From Chryseobacterium sp. ZHDP1 (GTDB lineage: Bacteria; Bacteroidota; Bacteroidia; Flavobacteriales; Weeksellaceae): a stretch of 64,000 bases of DNA. This document shows positions 55,797 through 64,000 of this stretch, in pieces. A program made the translations under genes and the position numbers. Each line of letters opens with the position of its first letter. Within the stretch, counting starts at the first letter, position 1. Under the pieces are notes generated by a model. That model was not told the origin of the DNA and did no database searches. It saw only the letters and a list, made by a program, of their open reading frames with translations. The DNA lies in the NCBI RefSeq assembly GCF_018603435.1, contig NZ_CP075682.1:2356001-2420000 (forward strand). Direction: 5' to 3'.

Positions 55797-57470
55797 CTAA
55801 GAAAGCTGCTGTATAAATTGATCCAGATCTTCGTCTTTCCCCAGATTAAGCTTCTGTTTTATTCTGTAACGCGCCATTCTTATACTTTTTGGCTCTACAT
55901 TCATTTGGGATGCAATTTCTTTAGTGGAAAGTTTCATCAAAATAAAACCACAATATTTTAAATCCAGCTGTGTAAGATTCTGGTTCGCTTTATCAAGTAG
56001 TTTATTGAAAAATTCAGGATAAATGGTATTGAAATTAGATCTGAACTTTTCAAAATCATCATCTACCAGAATCCCCTCATCTATTGCTTTAAAAATCTGA
56101 TGATCTATGACGGAAGGCGCGGCGGATTTTTTTTCCATCAGTTTTTCTTTCAGATTATTCAAAATTTCATTTTTCTTTTCAAGATGAAGCACACTTCCGA
56201 TCAATTCTTTACGAACCTGATTTTTTTCAATCTCTAATTGCTTATTTTTCTCCGAAATAAGATGCATTCTCAGTTTATTATTCTTCTGATACTGATACCA
56301 GATGATCAGCATTAATACCATCACAACAATCATGATCAGGATATAGATTCTCTGGTTAAAATTTTTAGACAACAGCGTTTCTATTTTTTCTTCCTTTTCT
56401 TTCATTTCATATTTTATAATGCTGTTTTGTATCGCTTTGTTTATATTTTCATCGTTTACTTTTTTACCGGCAGACTGAAAAAGCTGGTCGATCCTGTAGA
56501 ATTCTTCCCAATCTTTTTGCGTCGCTGCGATTTTCTTCAGGTCTTCATAAAATAAAAGTTCTGTGACAGCATCCGGATAAGGCATTGCCTGTGCCTCCTT
56601 CAATCCACGATGGAAAAAAGCTTTAGCTTCATCTATTCTCTTATCTTCCAGAAGAATATCTCCTTTTGCACCATAATAATTCCTGTATATGGACAGATAG
56701 TTATACTTTTTAGCAAGCTTTAATGCTTTATTGAGATAAACATCTCCTTCCGGATTTTTCTTATAAAAAAGCAAATTATATCCGTAATTAAAATATAATG
56801 AAGCCAAAGCAAATTTCTGCGTGGTTTCATTTTCATTCTTTACCAGATCTACCGTTTCCTTTAGATATTTTAACAGCTGCTCCGAATTGTATTTTGAAGC
56901 TCGGTTAGTATTAAAATCATTCTTCATATAATTGCCAAATCCGCATCTGGCATTAATAATTGCTCCCATATCTTTGCTTCGGTCCGCCAGTTCCAGAGAT
57001 TCAGTCAAAATTTTCACATCATTATAATTGGAAATATAGAAAACAGAGACTCCAGCATCACTTGCCATTGCAAAATTTTCGTTCAGCTTGAAAAGCCTGA
57101 AACTCTTTAAAAAATAATTAATTGACTGGTCATTAATCTCCAGAATCATGTATAGCTTTCCAATTGCGAAATTGTAATAGGCTTCTGCCGGAGAACTTCC
57201 ATTCTTACCGGAAAATTTTTCAGCTTCCGTAATATACTTTTTCGCAGATTCATAATCTTTCTTGGTAATGTAGGTTAATGCCAGTAAAGAATTCAGAAGC
57301 AGTTGGCTCTCACTAGATTTCGCAGATTTTTTTAATACAGATAAATCTTTTACCGCTTTGTTTAAATCTTCGTTTCTGTTGTTAAAAATATCAATTGCTT
57401 TTTCGTTCTGCGCTAAAAGCAACGTCTGAAATAAGAATAAAAAAAATACTGTGATAATTTTAAATTTCAT
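55797..57470 (-). CDS. TPR sensor-regulator with membrane helix and LuxR-type HTH
   Basis: 557 residues. Signal peptide MKFKIITVFFLFLFQTLLLAQ; TPR-like helical repeats to about residue 350 (periplasmic); one membrane helix (IYILIMIVVMVLMLIIW, about 375-391); a coiled-coil segment; and a cytoplasmic LuxR-like HTH: LTQLDLKYCGFILMKLSTKE and IASQMNVEPKSIRMARYRIK. This is a common Bacteroidetes one-component architecture that passes a periplasmic signal to a DNA-binding domain without phosphotransfer. The signal and targets are unknown. No TAnnTTTG promoter was found. Confidence 0.85.
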   Translation of the reverse strand: MKFKIITVFFLFLFQTLLLAQNEKAIDIFNNRNEDLNKAVKDLSVLKKSAKSSESQLLLNSLLALTYITKKDYESAKKYITEAEKFSGKNGSSPAEAYYNFAIGKLYMILEINDQSINYFLKSFRLFKLNENFAMASDAGVSVFYISNYNDVKILTESLELADRSKDMGAIINARCGFGNYMKNDFNTNRASKYNSEQLLKYLKETVDLVKNENETTQKFALASLYFNYGYNLLFYKKNPEGDVYLNKALKLAKKYNYLSIYRNYYGAKGDILLEDKRIDEAKAFFHRGLKEAQAMPYPDAVTELLFYEDLKKIAATQKDWEEFYRIDQLFQSAGKKVNDENINKAIQNSIIKYEMKEKEEKIETLLSKNFNQRIYILIMIVVMVLMLIIWYQYQKNNKLRMHLISEKNKQLEIEKNQVRKELIGSVLHLEKKNEILNNLKEKLMEKKSAAPSVIDHQIFKAIDEGILVDDDFEKFRSNFNTIYPEFFNKLLDKANQNLTQLDLKYCGFILMKLSTKEIASQMNVEPKSIRMARYRIKQKLNLGKDEDLDQFIQQLS

Positions 57471-57595
57471 AGAATTTTACCGATATATCTTGCTGTGATT
57501 AAATAAATGTTACGGTAAAGGTAATATTATACTTCCGGATTCTTACGGAGTATTTCTTACATAACCTGTTCCTAAAAAAACATAAATAACTCAAT

Positions 57596-57628
57596 TGTAA
57601 TTATTTAAGATACCACAAAATAATTACA
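57596..57628. promoter_or_regulatory. Perfect 11-bp inverted repeat upstream of ku
   Basis: TGTAATTATTT (57596-57606) and AAATAATTACA (57618-57628), 11-base spacer, so the half-site centres are 22 bases apart, about two helical turns. It lacks a T run, so it is more like an operator than a terminator. It is 40 bases before the ku ATG. Confidence 0.4.
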
Positions 57629-57667
57629 CGGCACAATCATTGTACGTTTTACTGAAAATAAAGTACG

Positions 57668-58453
57668 ATGAAAGCAATCTGGAACGGCGCCATTGGCTTT
57701 GGATTAGTCAATATTCCTGTCAAAATATATTCTGCTACCGAAACCACCAAACTGGATTTGGATATGCTGGATAAGTCTGATTTTTCGAATATCAGATTTA
57801 AAAGAGTGAACGAAAATACAGGCAAGGAAGTGAAATGGGAAAATATTGTAAAAGGATATCTCATGGACGACAAATACATTATTCTGGATGAAGAAGATTA
57901 TGAAGCCGCAAGTCCTGAAAAGTCCAAAATCCTTTCCATCGATCAGTTTGTAAAAGAAAGTGAAGTAGATTCTGTCTATTTTGAAAATCCGTACTATCTC
58001 GAACCGCAGAAAAATGGGGAAAATGCCTATCGCCTTTTGCTTAAAGCTCTGGCAAAAACAGAAATGGTGGGAGTAGGAACATTTGTTCTGCGCGAAAGTG
58101 AAGCCATCGGAATGATCCGCCCTTATAACAATGAAGTTCTGGTTTTAAACCGATTGAGATTCGCACAGGAAATCAGGGATTACGGAGATCTTAAAATTCC
58201 GGCAGCGAAAGCTCCGAAACCTGCTGAATTAAAAATGGCAGTAAACCTTATCGAACAGCTTTCACAGGAATTCGATCCCGAAATGTACAAAGACACCTAT
58301 TCTGAAGCTTTAATGAAGATCATTAAGCAGAAAGCAAAAGGGAAAAACATCAAAACGAAAAAAGCGGAACCTGCAAAAGAAGGAAAAGTAATTGATCTGA
58401 TGGCGCAGCTAAAAGCCAGTTTACAGAATACCAAATCTAAAAACGCATCATAA
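57668..58453 (+). CDS. ku: Non-homologous end joining protein Ku
   Basis: Homodimeric ring that binds DNA ends and recruits LigD. 261 residues; start MKAIWNGAIGFGLVNIPVKI, KVYSATE-like KIYSATET, the KGYLMDDKYIILDEEDYEA segment and FENPYYLEPQKNGENAYRLL are typical of bacterial Ku. The C-terminal tail is Lys-rich. Its TAA shares one base with the ATG of the next gene (TAATG), so translation is coupled. Confidence 0.96.
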   Translation: MKAIWNGAIGFGLVNIPVKIYSATETTKLDLDMLDKSDFSNIRFKRVNENTGKEVKWENIVKGYLMDDKYIILDEEDYEAASPEKSKILSIDQFVKESEVDSVYFENPYYLEPQKNGENAYRLLLKALAKTEMVGVGTFVLRESEAIGMIRPYNNEVLVLNRLRFAQEIRDYGDLKIPAAKAPKPAELKMAVNLIEQLSQEFDPEMYKDTYSEALMKIIKQKAKGKNIKTKKAEPAKEGKVIDLMAQLKASLQNTKSKNAS

Positions 58454-59055
58454 TGGCTCTGAAAGATTACAACGAAAAGCGGAAATTCGACGAAACCAGC
58501 GAACCGAAAGGAAAAACAAAAAAGAGCAACGATCAGCTTATTTTTGTGATTCAGCGACACGCCGCATCACGACTGCATTATGATTTTCGTCTCGAAATGG
58601 ATGGTGTGCTGAAAAGCTGGGCAGTTCCGAAAGGACCTTCATTAGATCCCAAAGACAAACGTCTTGCGATGATGGTGGAAGATCATCCCTACGATTACAA
58701 AGATTTTGAAGGAAATATTCCGGAAGGAAATTACGGAGCCGGACAGGTTGAAATCTGGGACAGCGGAACTTATGAACCTCTCGACAACCATTCCAAACTT
58801 TCAGATGAAAAAGAGCTGCTAAAAGAGCTTCACGCCGGATCGTTAAAATTTATCCTTCACGGAAAAAAACTGAAAGGTGAATTTGCTTTGGTTAAAATGA
58901 AAAATACGGAAGAAAATTCATGGCTCTTAATCAAACATAAAGATGACTTCGCCGAAAGTGATTATGATGCAGAGGAAAACACCGCAAAAAATTCTCAGGT
59001 CACAAAATTTTTAGAGGAAAAAAAAAGCCTCAAAAGAAGCAAAAAAAAGTCATAA
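58453..59055 (+). CDS. ligD: LigD 3'-phosphoesterase domain (N-terminal part of split ligD)
   Basis: 200 residues: the phosphoesterase module that trims 3' ends in NHEJ. Start ALKDYNEKRKFDETSEPKG, then FVIQRHAASRLHYDFRLEMD (catalytic His, Arg and His), KSWAVPKGPSLDP, MMVEDHPYDYKDFEG, GNYGAGQVEIWDSGTYEP and NSWLLIKHKD. The frame ends in a Lys/Ser tail at a TAA (59053). The next frame continues the linker and ligase domain of the usual one-chain LigD. Stand-alone versions exist in other bacteria, so a separate product is possible. Confidence 0.88.
   Translation: MALKDYNEKRKFDETSEPKGKTKKSNDQLIFVIQRHAASRLHYDFRLEMDGVLKSWAVPKGPSLDPKDKRLAMMVEDHPYDYKDFEGNIPEGNYGAGQVEIWDSGTYEPLDNHSKLSDEKELLKELHAGSLKFILHGKKLKGEFALVKMKNTEENSWLLIKHKDDFAESDYDAEENTAKNSQVTKFLEEKKSLKRSKKKS
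59018..59055 (+). other. ligD frame junction with A9 run, A8 run and A_AAA_AAG site
   Basis: A9 at 59018-59026, A8 at 59041-59048. In the frame of the phosphoesterase, codons read AAA AAA AAG TCA TAA; the heptamer A_AAA_AAG at 59043-59049 is a canonical -1 slippery site two codons before the stop. The ligase frame is the -1 frame and is open from well before this point. No strong downstream stem was found. Confidence 0.7.
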
Positions 59056-59132
59056 CCTCAGAAATAAAGCCCAAATTCAAACGATACAATTCTTTAGTTG
59101 ACGAAAAGAAAATTGAAAACTTCATCAAACCC

Positions 59133-61013
59133 ATGCTGGCAAAACCTCACGATGAGGCTTTTGATGATGAAGACTGGATTTTTGAAATCAAATGGGACGG
59201 TTATCGAGCTGTTGCCGATTTAAGCACCGATCAACCTTTCTTCTACTCCCGAAACGGAATTTCTTTCCTTTCAAAATTTGAAAAAATATCGCGGGATTTT
59301 GAAAATCAGATTCATCATATGATTCTTGACGGTGAAATTGTTGCCTACGATGAAAACGGAAAACCTAATTTCCAATGGCTTCAGCAGATTGGAGACAATC
59401 CGGATCTGGCTCTCACTTATCAGGTTTTTGATATTTTGTGGCTGAATGGTCATTCTACGGAAGAACTTCCTTTGATTCAGCGGAAAGAACTGTTAAAAGA
59501 AGCACTCATTGAAACCGACGTCATCAAATACTGTGATCACGTTCCGGAAAAAGGGACTGCATTTTTCAGTCAGATGAAAAAGATGAAACTTGAAGGGATG
59601 ATCGCTAAAAAAGCCAACAGCATTTATGTAGAAAATCACCGGAGTTCCGACTGGCTGAAAATAAAATTCACCAATACTGAAGAAGCCATTATTTGTGGTT
59701 TTACAGAACCTCGCGGTTCAAGAGAAGGTTTCGGAGCATTGATTTTAGGAAAATATATTGACGGAAAGCTCACGTACAGCGGACATACGGGAACGGGATT
59801 TAACCGTGAATTAATCCATGAAATTCTTCAGAAGCTAGAAAAAATTACTGTCGCAAAATCACCTTTCGAGATCAAACCCAAAACCAATATGCCTGTAACA
59901 TGGACAAAACCTGAACTGGTGTGCGAAATCAAATATTCTGAAATTACAAAAGACGGAATTTTTCGTCACCCTGTTTTTGTGACATTGAGAGAAGATAAAG
60001 AACCTGAAGAGGTTAGAAATTCTTCTGAAGAAACAGAAACTATTTCCCAATCAAAAACAACGACAATGGCAATCCAAAAAAAAATAAAATCGTCTGAAAA
60101 CGAGCAAGAAATTACCCTAAACCGACATAAGGTAAAACTGACCAATCAGGACAAAATCTATTTTCCGAAAGATGGTATTACAAAAGGCGATGTCATCGAA
60201 TATTACCAGTCGGTTGCAGACTATATTTTACCTCATCTTAAAAACCGTCCGCTTTCGCTAAACCGCTTTCCGAACGGAATTGAAGAACAGAATTTTTATC
60301 AGAAAGATGCAGGTGACAACATTCCGGACTGGGTTAAAACAACGAAGGTTTACTCGGAATCGAACGATAAAGACATCGATTATATTTACTGCAACGACAA
60401 AGCTACTTTAGCTTATTTAAACAATTTAGGCTGTATCGATATGAATCCGTGGAATTCTTCACTTCCTGATCTCGATCATCCTGATTTCCTCGTGTTAGAT
60501 CTCGATCCTTCGAAAAAGAATACGTTTGATGAGGTTATTGAAACAGCTTTGCAGGTGAATGACGTTTTAGAATCTGTAAAAATCGACGGATACTGCAAAA
60601 CTTCCGGAAGCACGGGAATTCACATCTATATTCCGATGGGCGGAAAATACGATTTTGATCAGGTGAAAGATTTTGCGCACCTTTTAATGAAACAAGTCAA
60701 TAAAAAATTGCCGAAACTCACGACACTGGAAAGAAGTTTACAGAAGCGTGACAACAAGAAAATCTACCTCGATTATCTTCAAAACAGAACCGGGCAGACT
60801 TTAGCAAGTGCTTACAGTTTGCGTCCAAAAGAAGGAGCTTCCGTTTCAATGCCTCTGGAATGGAAAGAACTGAAAAAAGGCTTACAACCGACAGATTTCA
60901 ACATTCACAATGCTTTAGACAGAATTAAAGAAAAGGGAGATTTGTTTAAACCTGTTCTGGGAAAAGGAATTGATATGATGAAGGCGCTGGAATTGTTGCA
61001 AGATGCGGAATGA
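59133..61013 (+). CDS. ligD: DNA ligase D, ligase and polymerase domains (split frame)
   Basis: ATP-dependent ligase and primase-type polymerase of NHEJ. From the first ATG of this frame, 626 residues. The nucleotidyltransferase domain has the adenylation Lys in FEIKWDGYRA (residue 20), ILDGEIVAYD and EGMIAKKA; an OB domain follows, then a polymerase domain with LSLNRFPNGIEEQNFYQKDA and the metal motif DFLVLDLDPS. The reading frame is open upstream of 59133 (ITSEIKPKFKRYNSLVDEKK, then IENFIKP before the ATG), and that ATG is an internal Met of the conserved IKPMLA motif. The natural product is probably a single chain of about 850 residues fused to the preceding frame. Confidence 0.9.
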   Translation: MLAKPHDEAFDDEDWIFEIKWDGYRAVADLSTDQPFFYSRNGISFLSKFEKISRDFENQIHHMILDGEIVAYDENGKPNFQWLQQIGDNPDLALTYQVFDILWLNGHSTEELPLIQRKELLKEALIETDVIKYCDHVPEKGTAFFSQMKKMKLEGMIAKKANSIYVENHRSSDWLKIKFTNTEEAIICGFTEPRGSREGFGALILGKYIDGKLTYSGHTGTGFNRELIHEILQKLEKITVAKSPFEIKPKTNMPVTWTKPELVCEIKYSEITKDGIFRHPVFVTLREDKEPEEVRNSSEETETISQSKTTTMAIQKKIKSSENEQEITLNRHKVKLTNQDKIYFPKDGITKGDVIEYYQSVADYILPHLKNRPLSLNRFPNGIEEQNFYQKDAGDNIPDWVKTTKVYSESNDKDIDYIYCNDKATLAYLNNLGCIDMNPWNSSLPDLDHPDFLVLDLDPSKKNTFDEVIETALQVNDVLESVKIDGYCKTSGSTGIHIYIPMGGKYDFDQVKDFAHLLMKQVNKKLPKLTTLERSLQKRDNKKIYLDYLQNRTGQTLASAYSLRPKEGASVSMPLEWKELKKGLQPTDFNIHNALDRIKEKGDLFKPVLGKGIDMMKALELLQDAE

Positions 61014-61335
61014 AATTAATACTTTAAATTTTCAATCAATTTCTATCAAAAATCAAAATATTTAATTCTTTCTCATAATTATTTGGCAAAATTATAACTA
61101 TGTGAGAGGGCAAATTAAGTTTATCACATCCCTTACAATTGTATATAATTGTAGTGTAATTAACTGTTTTCCATATTTCAAATGAAGTTATACCTCATTT
61201 TCAGACTTTATCTATCCTAAGACTTTTCTAAATGTAATATTTCCTTGATTTGGATACACATATCAGGGATTCAGCTATTTTTTATCTACGTAAATGTGAC
61301 AATTTTGCAAAACATAATTGAAACATTTCATCATA
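61014..61335. other. 322-base intergenic region
   Basis: AT-rich gap with no coding frame recognised. It holds a palindrome TACAATT (61134-61140) / AATTGTA (61147-61153) with a six-base loop, and near its end CAATTTTG (one mismatch to TAnnTTTG) ending about 30 bases before the next ATG. Otherwise nothing is seen. Confidence 0.5.
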
Positions 61336-61785
61336 ATGAAAGCAAAAACATTTTATTTAAAATTTCTGACCCTATTTCTGGTAGTCTTCGCTTCATTTCT
61401 TAATGCGCAAAATAAAACAGATATTACTGGTCAATGGGAATCGGATAATGATGACCGATTCAGACTTGAATTTTTTAAAGTAGGAAATTCATATGAAGCC
61501 CGAATGTTAGCAGGCTCCAAAATTGTAGAAAGTGACGGCAGAACTTCAAAAAAGGATACTAAAAATCCCAATCCTCAATTAAGATCAAGAAATTTGGTTG
61601 GAGTTGTAAGTTTGAAAGGACTTATTTGGAAGAATGACGAGTTTATTAATGGAAATATGTATAATCCACAAGATGGAAAAACCTACACTTGTAAAGCATG
61701 GATAGAAAATAATAAACTCTATCTGAGAGGATATTTAGGTATCTCAATTTTAGGTAAAACGATTACATTTCATAAATACAAATAA
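61336..61785 (+). CDS. DUF2147 family exported protein
   Basis: About 149 residues. Signal peptide MKAKTFYLKFLTLFLVVFAS; then the DUF2147 pattern ITGQWESDNDDRFRLEFFKV, NGNMYNPQDGKTYTCKAWIE and LYLRGYLGISILGKTITF, a lipocalin-like beta barrel. Small periplasmic or outer-membrane protein, function unknown. The ATG at 61336 is chosen over an in-frame TTG at 61318. It ends 4 bases before the dehydrogenase gene. Confidence 0.85.
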   Translation: MKAKTFYLKFLTLFLVVFASFLNAQNKTDITGQWESDNDDRFRLEFFKVGNSYEARMLAGSKIVESDGRTSKKDTKNPNPQLRSRNLVGVVSLKGLIWKNDEFINGNMYNPQDGKTYTCKAWIENNKLYLRGYLGISILGKTITFHKYK

Positions 61786-61789
61786 TAAT

Positions 61790-62725
61790 ATGGCAACAAT
61801 ACATTGGAATGATGGCGATATTCCATCTCAGAAAAATAAGTTAGTAATAATAACAGGAGCCAATAGCGGAATAGGATTGGAATCTTCCCGAGTTATGGCT
61901 GCCAAAGGAGCAAAAGTAATTATGGCTGTCCGTAATTTAGATAAAGGAGAAGCAGCAGCTACATTGATAAAAATAAACAATCCTCATGCTGATCTTGATG
62001 TAATGGAATTGGATTTAGCTGATTTTGCCTCTATTAAAAAATTTTCTGCAAATTTTCATAAAAAGTACAATCAGTTAGATATCCTGATTAATAATGCAGG
62101 AGTTATGGCTCCTAAAAAAAGAGAAATTACAAAACAGGGATTTGAAGTACAATTTGGAGCAAATCATCTCGGACATTTTCTTTTAACGGGTTTATTAGTA
62201 GACATTTTAAATAAGACTCCCAATTCCCGAATAGCAGTACAAAGCAGTTTGGTACACAAACAAAAAACTTACGGAGGAGCAGATATATTCTTTGATGATT
62301 TAAATTGGGAGAATTCATATAATAAGGACTATGCTTACGGACAAAGTAAATTGGCTAACCTTCTCTTTGCTTATGAATTGGATAGAAGATTGAAATCTGT
62401 AAACAGCAAAGTGATTGTGACAGCAGCACATCCCGGATATACCAATACGAATCTTCAAAAAAATTATGGTTTTTTTGTATCGGTATTGATGAATAATCTT
62501 TTTGCTATGAATGTTCAACAAGGTAGTTTGCAAATATTACGAGCTGCTACAGATCCCCATCTTAAAGGTGGAGAATTTATTGGTCCGACTAAAATGGGTG
62601 AACTTAAAGGATATCCTGAAGTAGTAAAATCCAGCGAAAAATCTTATGATAAGAAATTATCGGAGAAATTATGGGATATCTCAGAAAAACTTACAGGTTT
62701 CGTTTATCAATTTAATAATGGCTAA
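61790..62725 (+). CDS. Short-chain dehydrogenase/reductase
   Basis: 311 residues, NAD(P)-dependent oxidoreductase. Cofactor motif TGANSGIGLESS, LDLADFASI, NNAGVMAPKKR, catalytic Ser in VQSSLVH and YxxxK in YGQSKLANLL. The fold resembles retinol-dehydrogenase-like SDRs. The substrate is unknown. It heads a run with a small membrane protein and an AraC regulator, a common layout for an inducible detoxification or metabolic unit (inference). Confidence 0.9.
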   Translation: MATIHWNDGDIPSQKNKLVIITGANSGIGLESSRVMAAKGAKVIMAVRNLDKGEAAATLIKINNPHADLDVMELDLADFASIKKFSANFHKKYNQLDILINNAGVMAPKKREITKQGFEVQFGANHLGHFLLTGLLVDILNKTPNSRIAVQSSLVHKQKTYGGADIFFDDLNWENSYNKDYAYGQSKLANLLFAYELDRRLKSVNSKVIVTAAHPGYTNTNLQKNYGFFVSVLMNNLFAMNVQQGSLQILRAATDPHLKGGEFIGPTKMGELKGYPEVVKSSEKSYDKKLSEKLWDISEKLTGFVYQFNNG

Positions 62726-62738
62726 AATTTAAATTACT

Positions 62739-63101
62739 ATGAGTAAAAGTGCTAAAACAATATATGTGTTTTTTATTTATATGATAATATCGGGTTTAGG
62801 TTTCGTATTTATACCAAATATTGTTCTAAATTTGGTAGGACTTCCTGCTTCCTCTGATATTTGGGTAAGAGCTGTCGGAATGATGACCATTCTGCTTGGT
62901 AGCTATTATGGAGTAATGGCAAAGAATGAAGTTAAATCATTTTTTTATGCTGCATCCTATGGAAGATTAACCGTTATTTTATTTTTTATAGGTTTTGTGC
63001 TTTTTGACTTAGCCCCTTTAAAACTAATAATGTTTGGCGTAGTTGATTTATTAGGAGCAATCTGGACATTGAGAACTCTTCGTACGGAAAATAAAGAATA
63101 A
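62739..63101 (+). CDS. Small four-helix membrane protein
   Basis: 120 residues with four hydrophobic segments (about 8-32, 42-58, 70-90, 94-110). I do not recognise the family with confidence. It lies 13 bases after the dehydrogenase gene and one base before the AraC gene, so the three are very likely co-transcribed. Confidence 0.65.
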   Translation: MSKSAKTIYVFFIYMIISGLGFVFIPNIVLNLVGLPASSDIWVRAVGMMTILLGSYYGVMAKNEVKSFFYAASYGRLTVILFFIGFVLFDLAPLKLIMFGVVDLLGAIWTLRTLRTENKE

Positions 63102-63102
63102 T

Positions 63103-64000
63103 ATGGAAAATAAGTTTATAAGAATTAGTTCTATTTCAAAATTTCATCAACTTTCAAATTTATCTAAGCCGAAACATCCTTTAATCAGTTTAATAAATTT
63201 AAATGAAGTTGTTGCACAGGATTTCGAAAGTCCAATGTCTATTATACTTGACTTTTACACCATTTCACTGAAAAAATGTATTTCTAACAAAATAAAGTAC
63301 GGACAAAAAGACTATGATTTTGACGAAGGGGTAATGGCATTCTTAGAGCCGGGTCAGGTTATCTCAACAACAGACAAAGATAATAAAGCGGAAGGATGGT
63401 GGTTAATCTTTCATCCAGACTTTATAAGGCAATATCCATTGGCAAAGCAAATAAAGGAATATGGCTTTTTCTCTTACTCAGTTAATGAAGCACTGCATCT
63501 TTCTGAAAAGGAAGAGAATATGATTGAACTTATCTTCAAAAATATAGAAGAAGAATATAATACATCTATTGATAGCTTTAGTCAGGATGTTATGATTTCC
63601 CAATTAGAATTATTACTAAATTATTCTAATAGATTCTATAATAGGCAATTTATTACAAGAAAAAACAGTAATAATGATTTACTGATTCGGCTCAAAGATT
63701 TATTAGATCACTATTTTCGTGAAAACCTTGTTTTGGAAAAAGGTCTTCCCACAGTACAATATTTAGCAGACAGTTTAAATATTTCTCCAAATTATCTGAG
63801 TGACATGTTAAGAAATAGTACAGGTCAAAACACTCAACAACATATTCATGAGAAAATAATCGAATTGGCTAAAGATATGCTTACTTCTACCAATTTAAGC
63901 GTTAGTGAAATAGCTTTCAAATTAGGATTTGAGTATCCGCAATCGTTTAGTAAATTATTTAAAAATAAAATGAATGTTACACCTAACGAATTTCGCCTAA
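63103..64000 (+). CDS. AraC family transcriptional regulator (3' end cut)
   Basis: Partial gene: 299 codons from ATG 63103 with no stop before the window end. Start MENKFIRISSISKFHQL. The N-terminal half is a cupin-like sensor (DFDEGVMAFLEPGQVISTTD, GWWLIFHPDF). The C-terminal half is a two-HTH AraC domain: VQYLADSLNISPNYLSDMLR, IHEKIIELAKDMLTSTNLSV, then SEIAFKLGFEYPQSFSKLFK and NVTPNEFRL, where the family usually ends within a few residues. It probably regulates the dehydrogenase/membrane protein unit just upstream. Confidence 0.88.
   Translation, partial: MENKFIRISSISKFHQLSNLSKPKHPLISLINLNEVVAQDFESPMSIILDFYTISLKKCISNKIKYGQKDYDFDEGVMAFLEPGQVISTTDKDNKAEGWWLIFHPDFIRQYPLAKQIKEYGFFSYSVNEALHLSEKEENMIELIFKNIEEEYNTSIDSFSQDVMISQLELLLNYSNRFYNRQFITRKNSNNDLLIRLKDLLDHYFRENLVLEKGLPTVQYLADSLNISPNYLSDMLRNSTGQNTQQHIHEKIIELAKDMLTSTNLSVSEIAFKLGFEYPQSFSKLFKNKMNVTPNEFRL

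Noticed and set aside
59133..61013. Treating the ligase-polymerase frame as an independently started gene
   Set aside because: The ATG is the internal Met of the conserved IKPMLA motif and the frame is open upstream through the linker, so an independent start is less likely than a fused product.

Overview
The window looks like chromosome of a Flavobacteriia bacterium of the Chryseobacterium type. Reasons: AT-rich DNA; many starts preceded by the Bacteroidetes -7 promoter motif TAnnTTTG; several secreted proteins ending in type A or type B type IX secretion (T9SS) sorting domains; a one-piece tmRNA; a three-subunit sdhC-sdhA-sdhB operon; and families I know mainly from Flavobacteria (IPExxxVDY, DUF2480, the RlmD-linked lipoprotein/beta-barrel pair). 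Most of it is ordinary core genome. No insertion sequence, prophage, CRISPR array, rRNA or tRNA was seen.

Layout. 0.1-4 kb: a 1275-residue T9SS type B adhesin-like protein. 4-5.3 kb: a GC-rich repeat-like element, ssrA (tmRNA) and a secreted SNase-like nuclease. 5.5-9.8 kb: the core run acpP-fabF-rnc-IPExxxVDY gene-pyk. 9.9-14.1 kb: an aldehyde dehydrogenase and the histidine-degradation genes hutG and hutI; a small GIY-YIG nuclease gene and a nested palindrome lie between hutG and hutI, and a second nested palindrome of the same architecture lies upstream of hutI. 14.2-16.8 kb: ruvB, a metallo-beta-lactamase-fold hydrolase, coaE. 16.9-32.2 kb: four large secreted metalloproteases, three reprolysin-like paralogues and one M43 pappalysin-like, all with T9SS type A sorting domains, plus the decayed remnant of another sorting domain. 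32.4-36.7 kb: an outer-membrane-type protein, a lipoprotein, rlmD and a TlpA-like lipoprotein without a CxxC. 36.8-43.5 kb: sdhB, sdhA, sdhC, comEC, lpxB. 43.5-47.5 kb: DUF2480, DUF937, bTHX, a MATE exporter, a DUF2975/HTH pair. 47.7-52.2 kb: an S41 peptidase, an ankyrin protein, aspS. 52.3-57.5 kb: two unrecognised genes, a DUF4870 membrane protein, a TPR/LuxR-type regulator. 57.7-61 kb: Ku and DNA ligase D (non-homologous end joining), with ligD split into two frames at A-rich runs. 61.3-64 kb: a DUF2147 protein, a short-chain dehydrogenase, a small membrane protein and an AraC regulator cut by the window end.

The points most worth following are: (1) the nested palindromes around hutI and the GIY-YIG nuclease gene beside one of them, which resemble a REPIN-plus-mobiliser unit inserted in a hut operon; (2) the ligD reading-frame break, which coincides with a canonical A_AAA_AAG slippery heptamer two codons before the stop; (3) the protease cluster, with module amplification, a nearly identical 264-bp cassette covering sorting domain and terminator, and a sorting-domain fossil.
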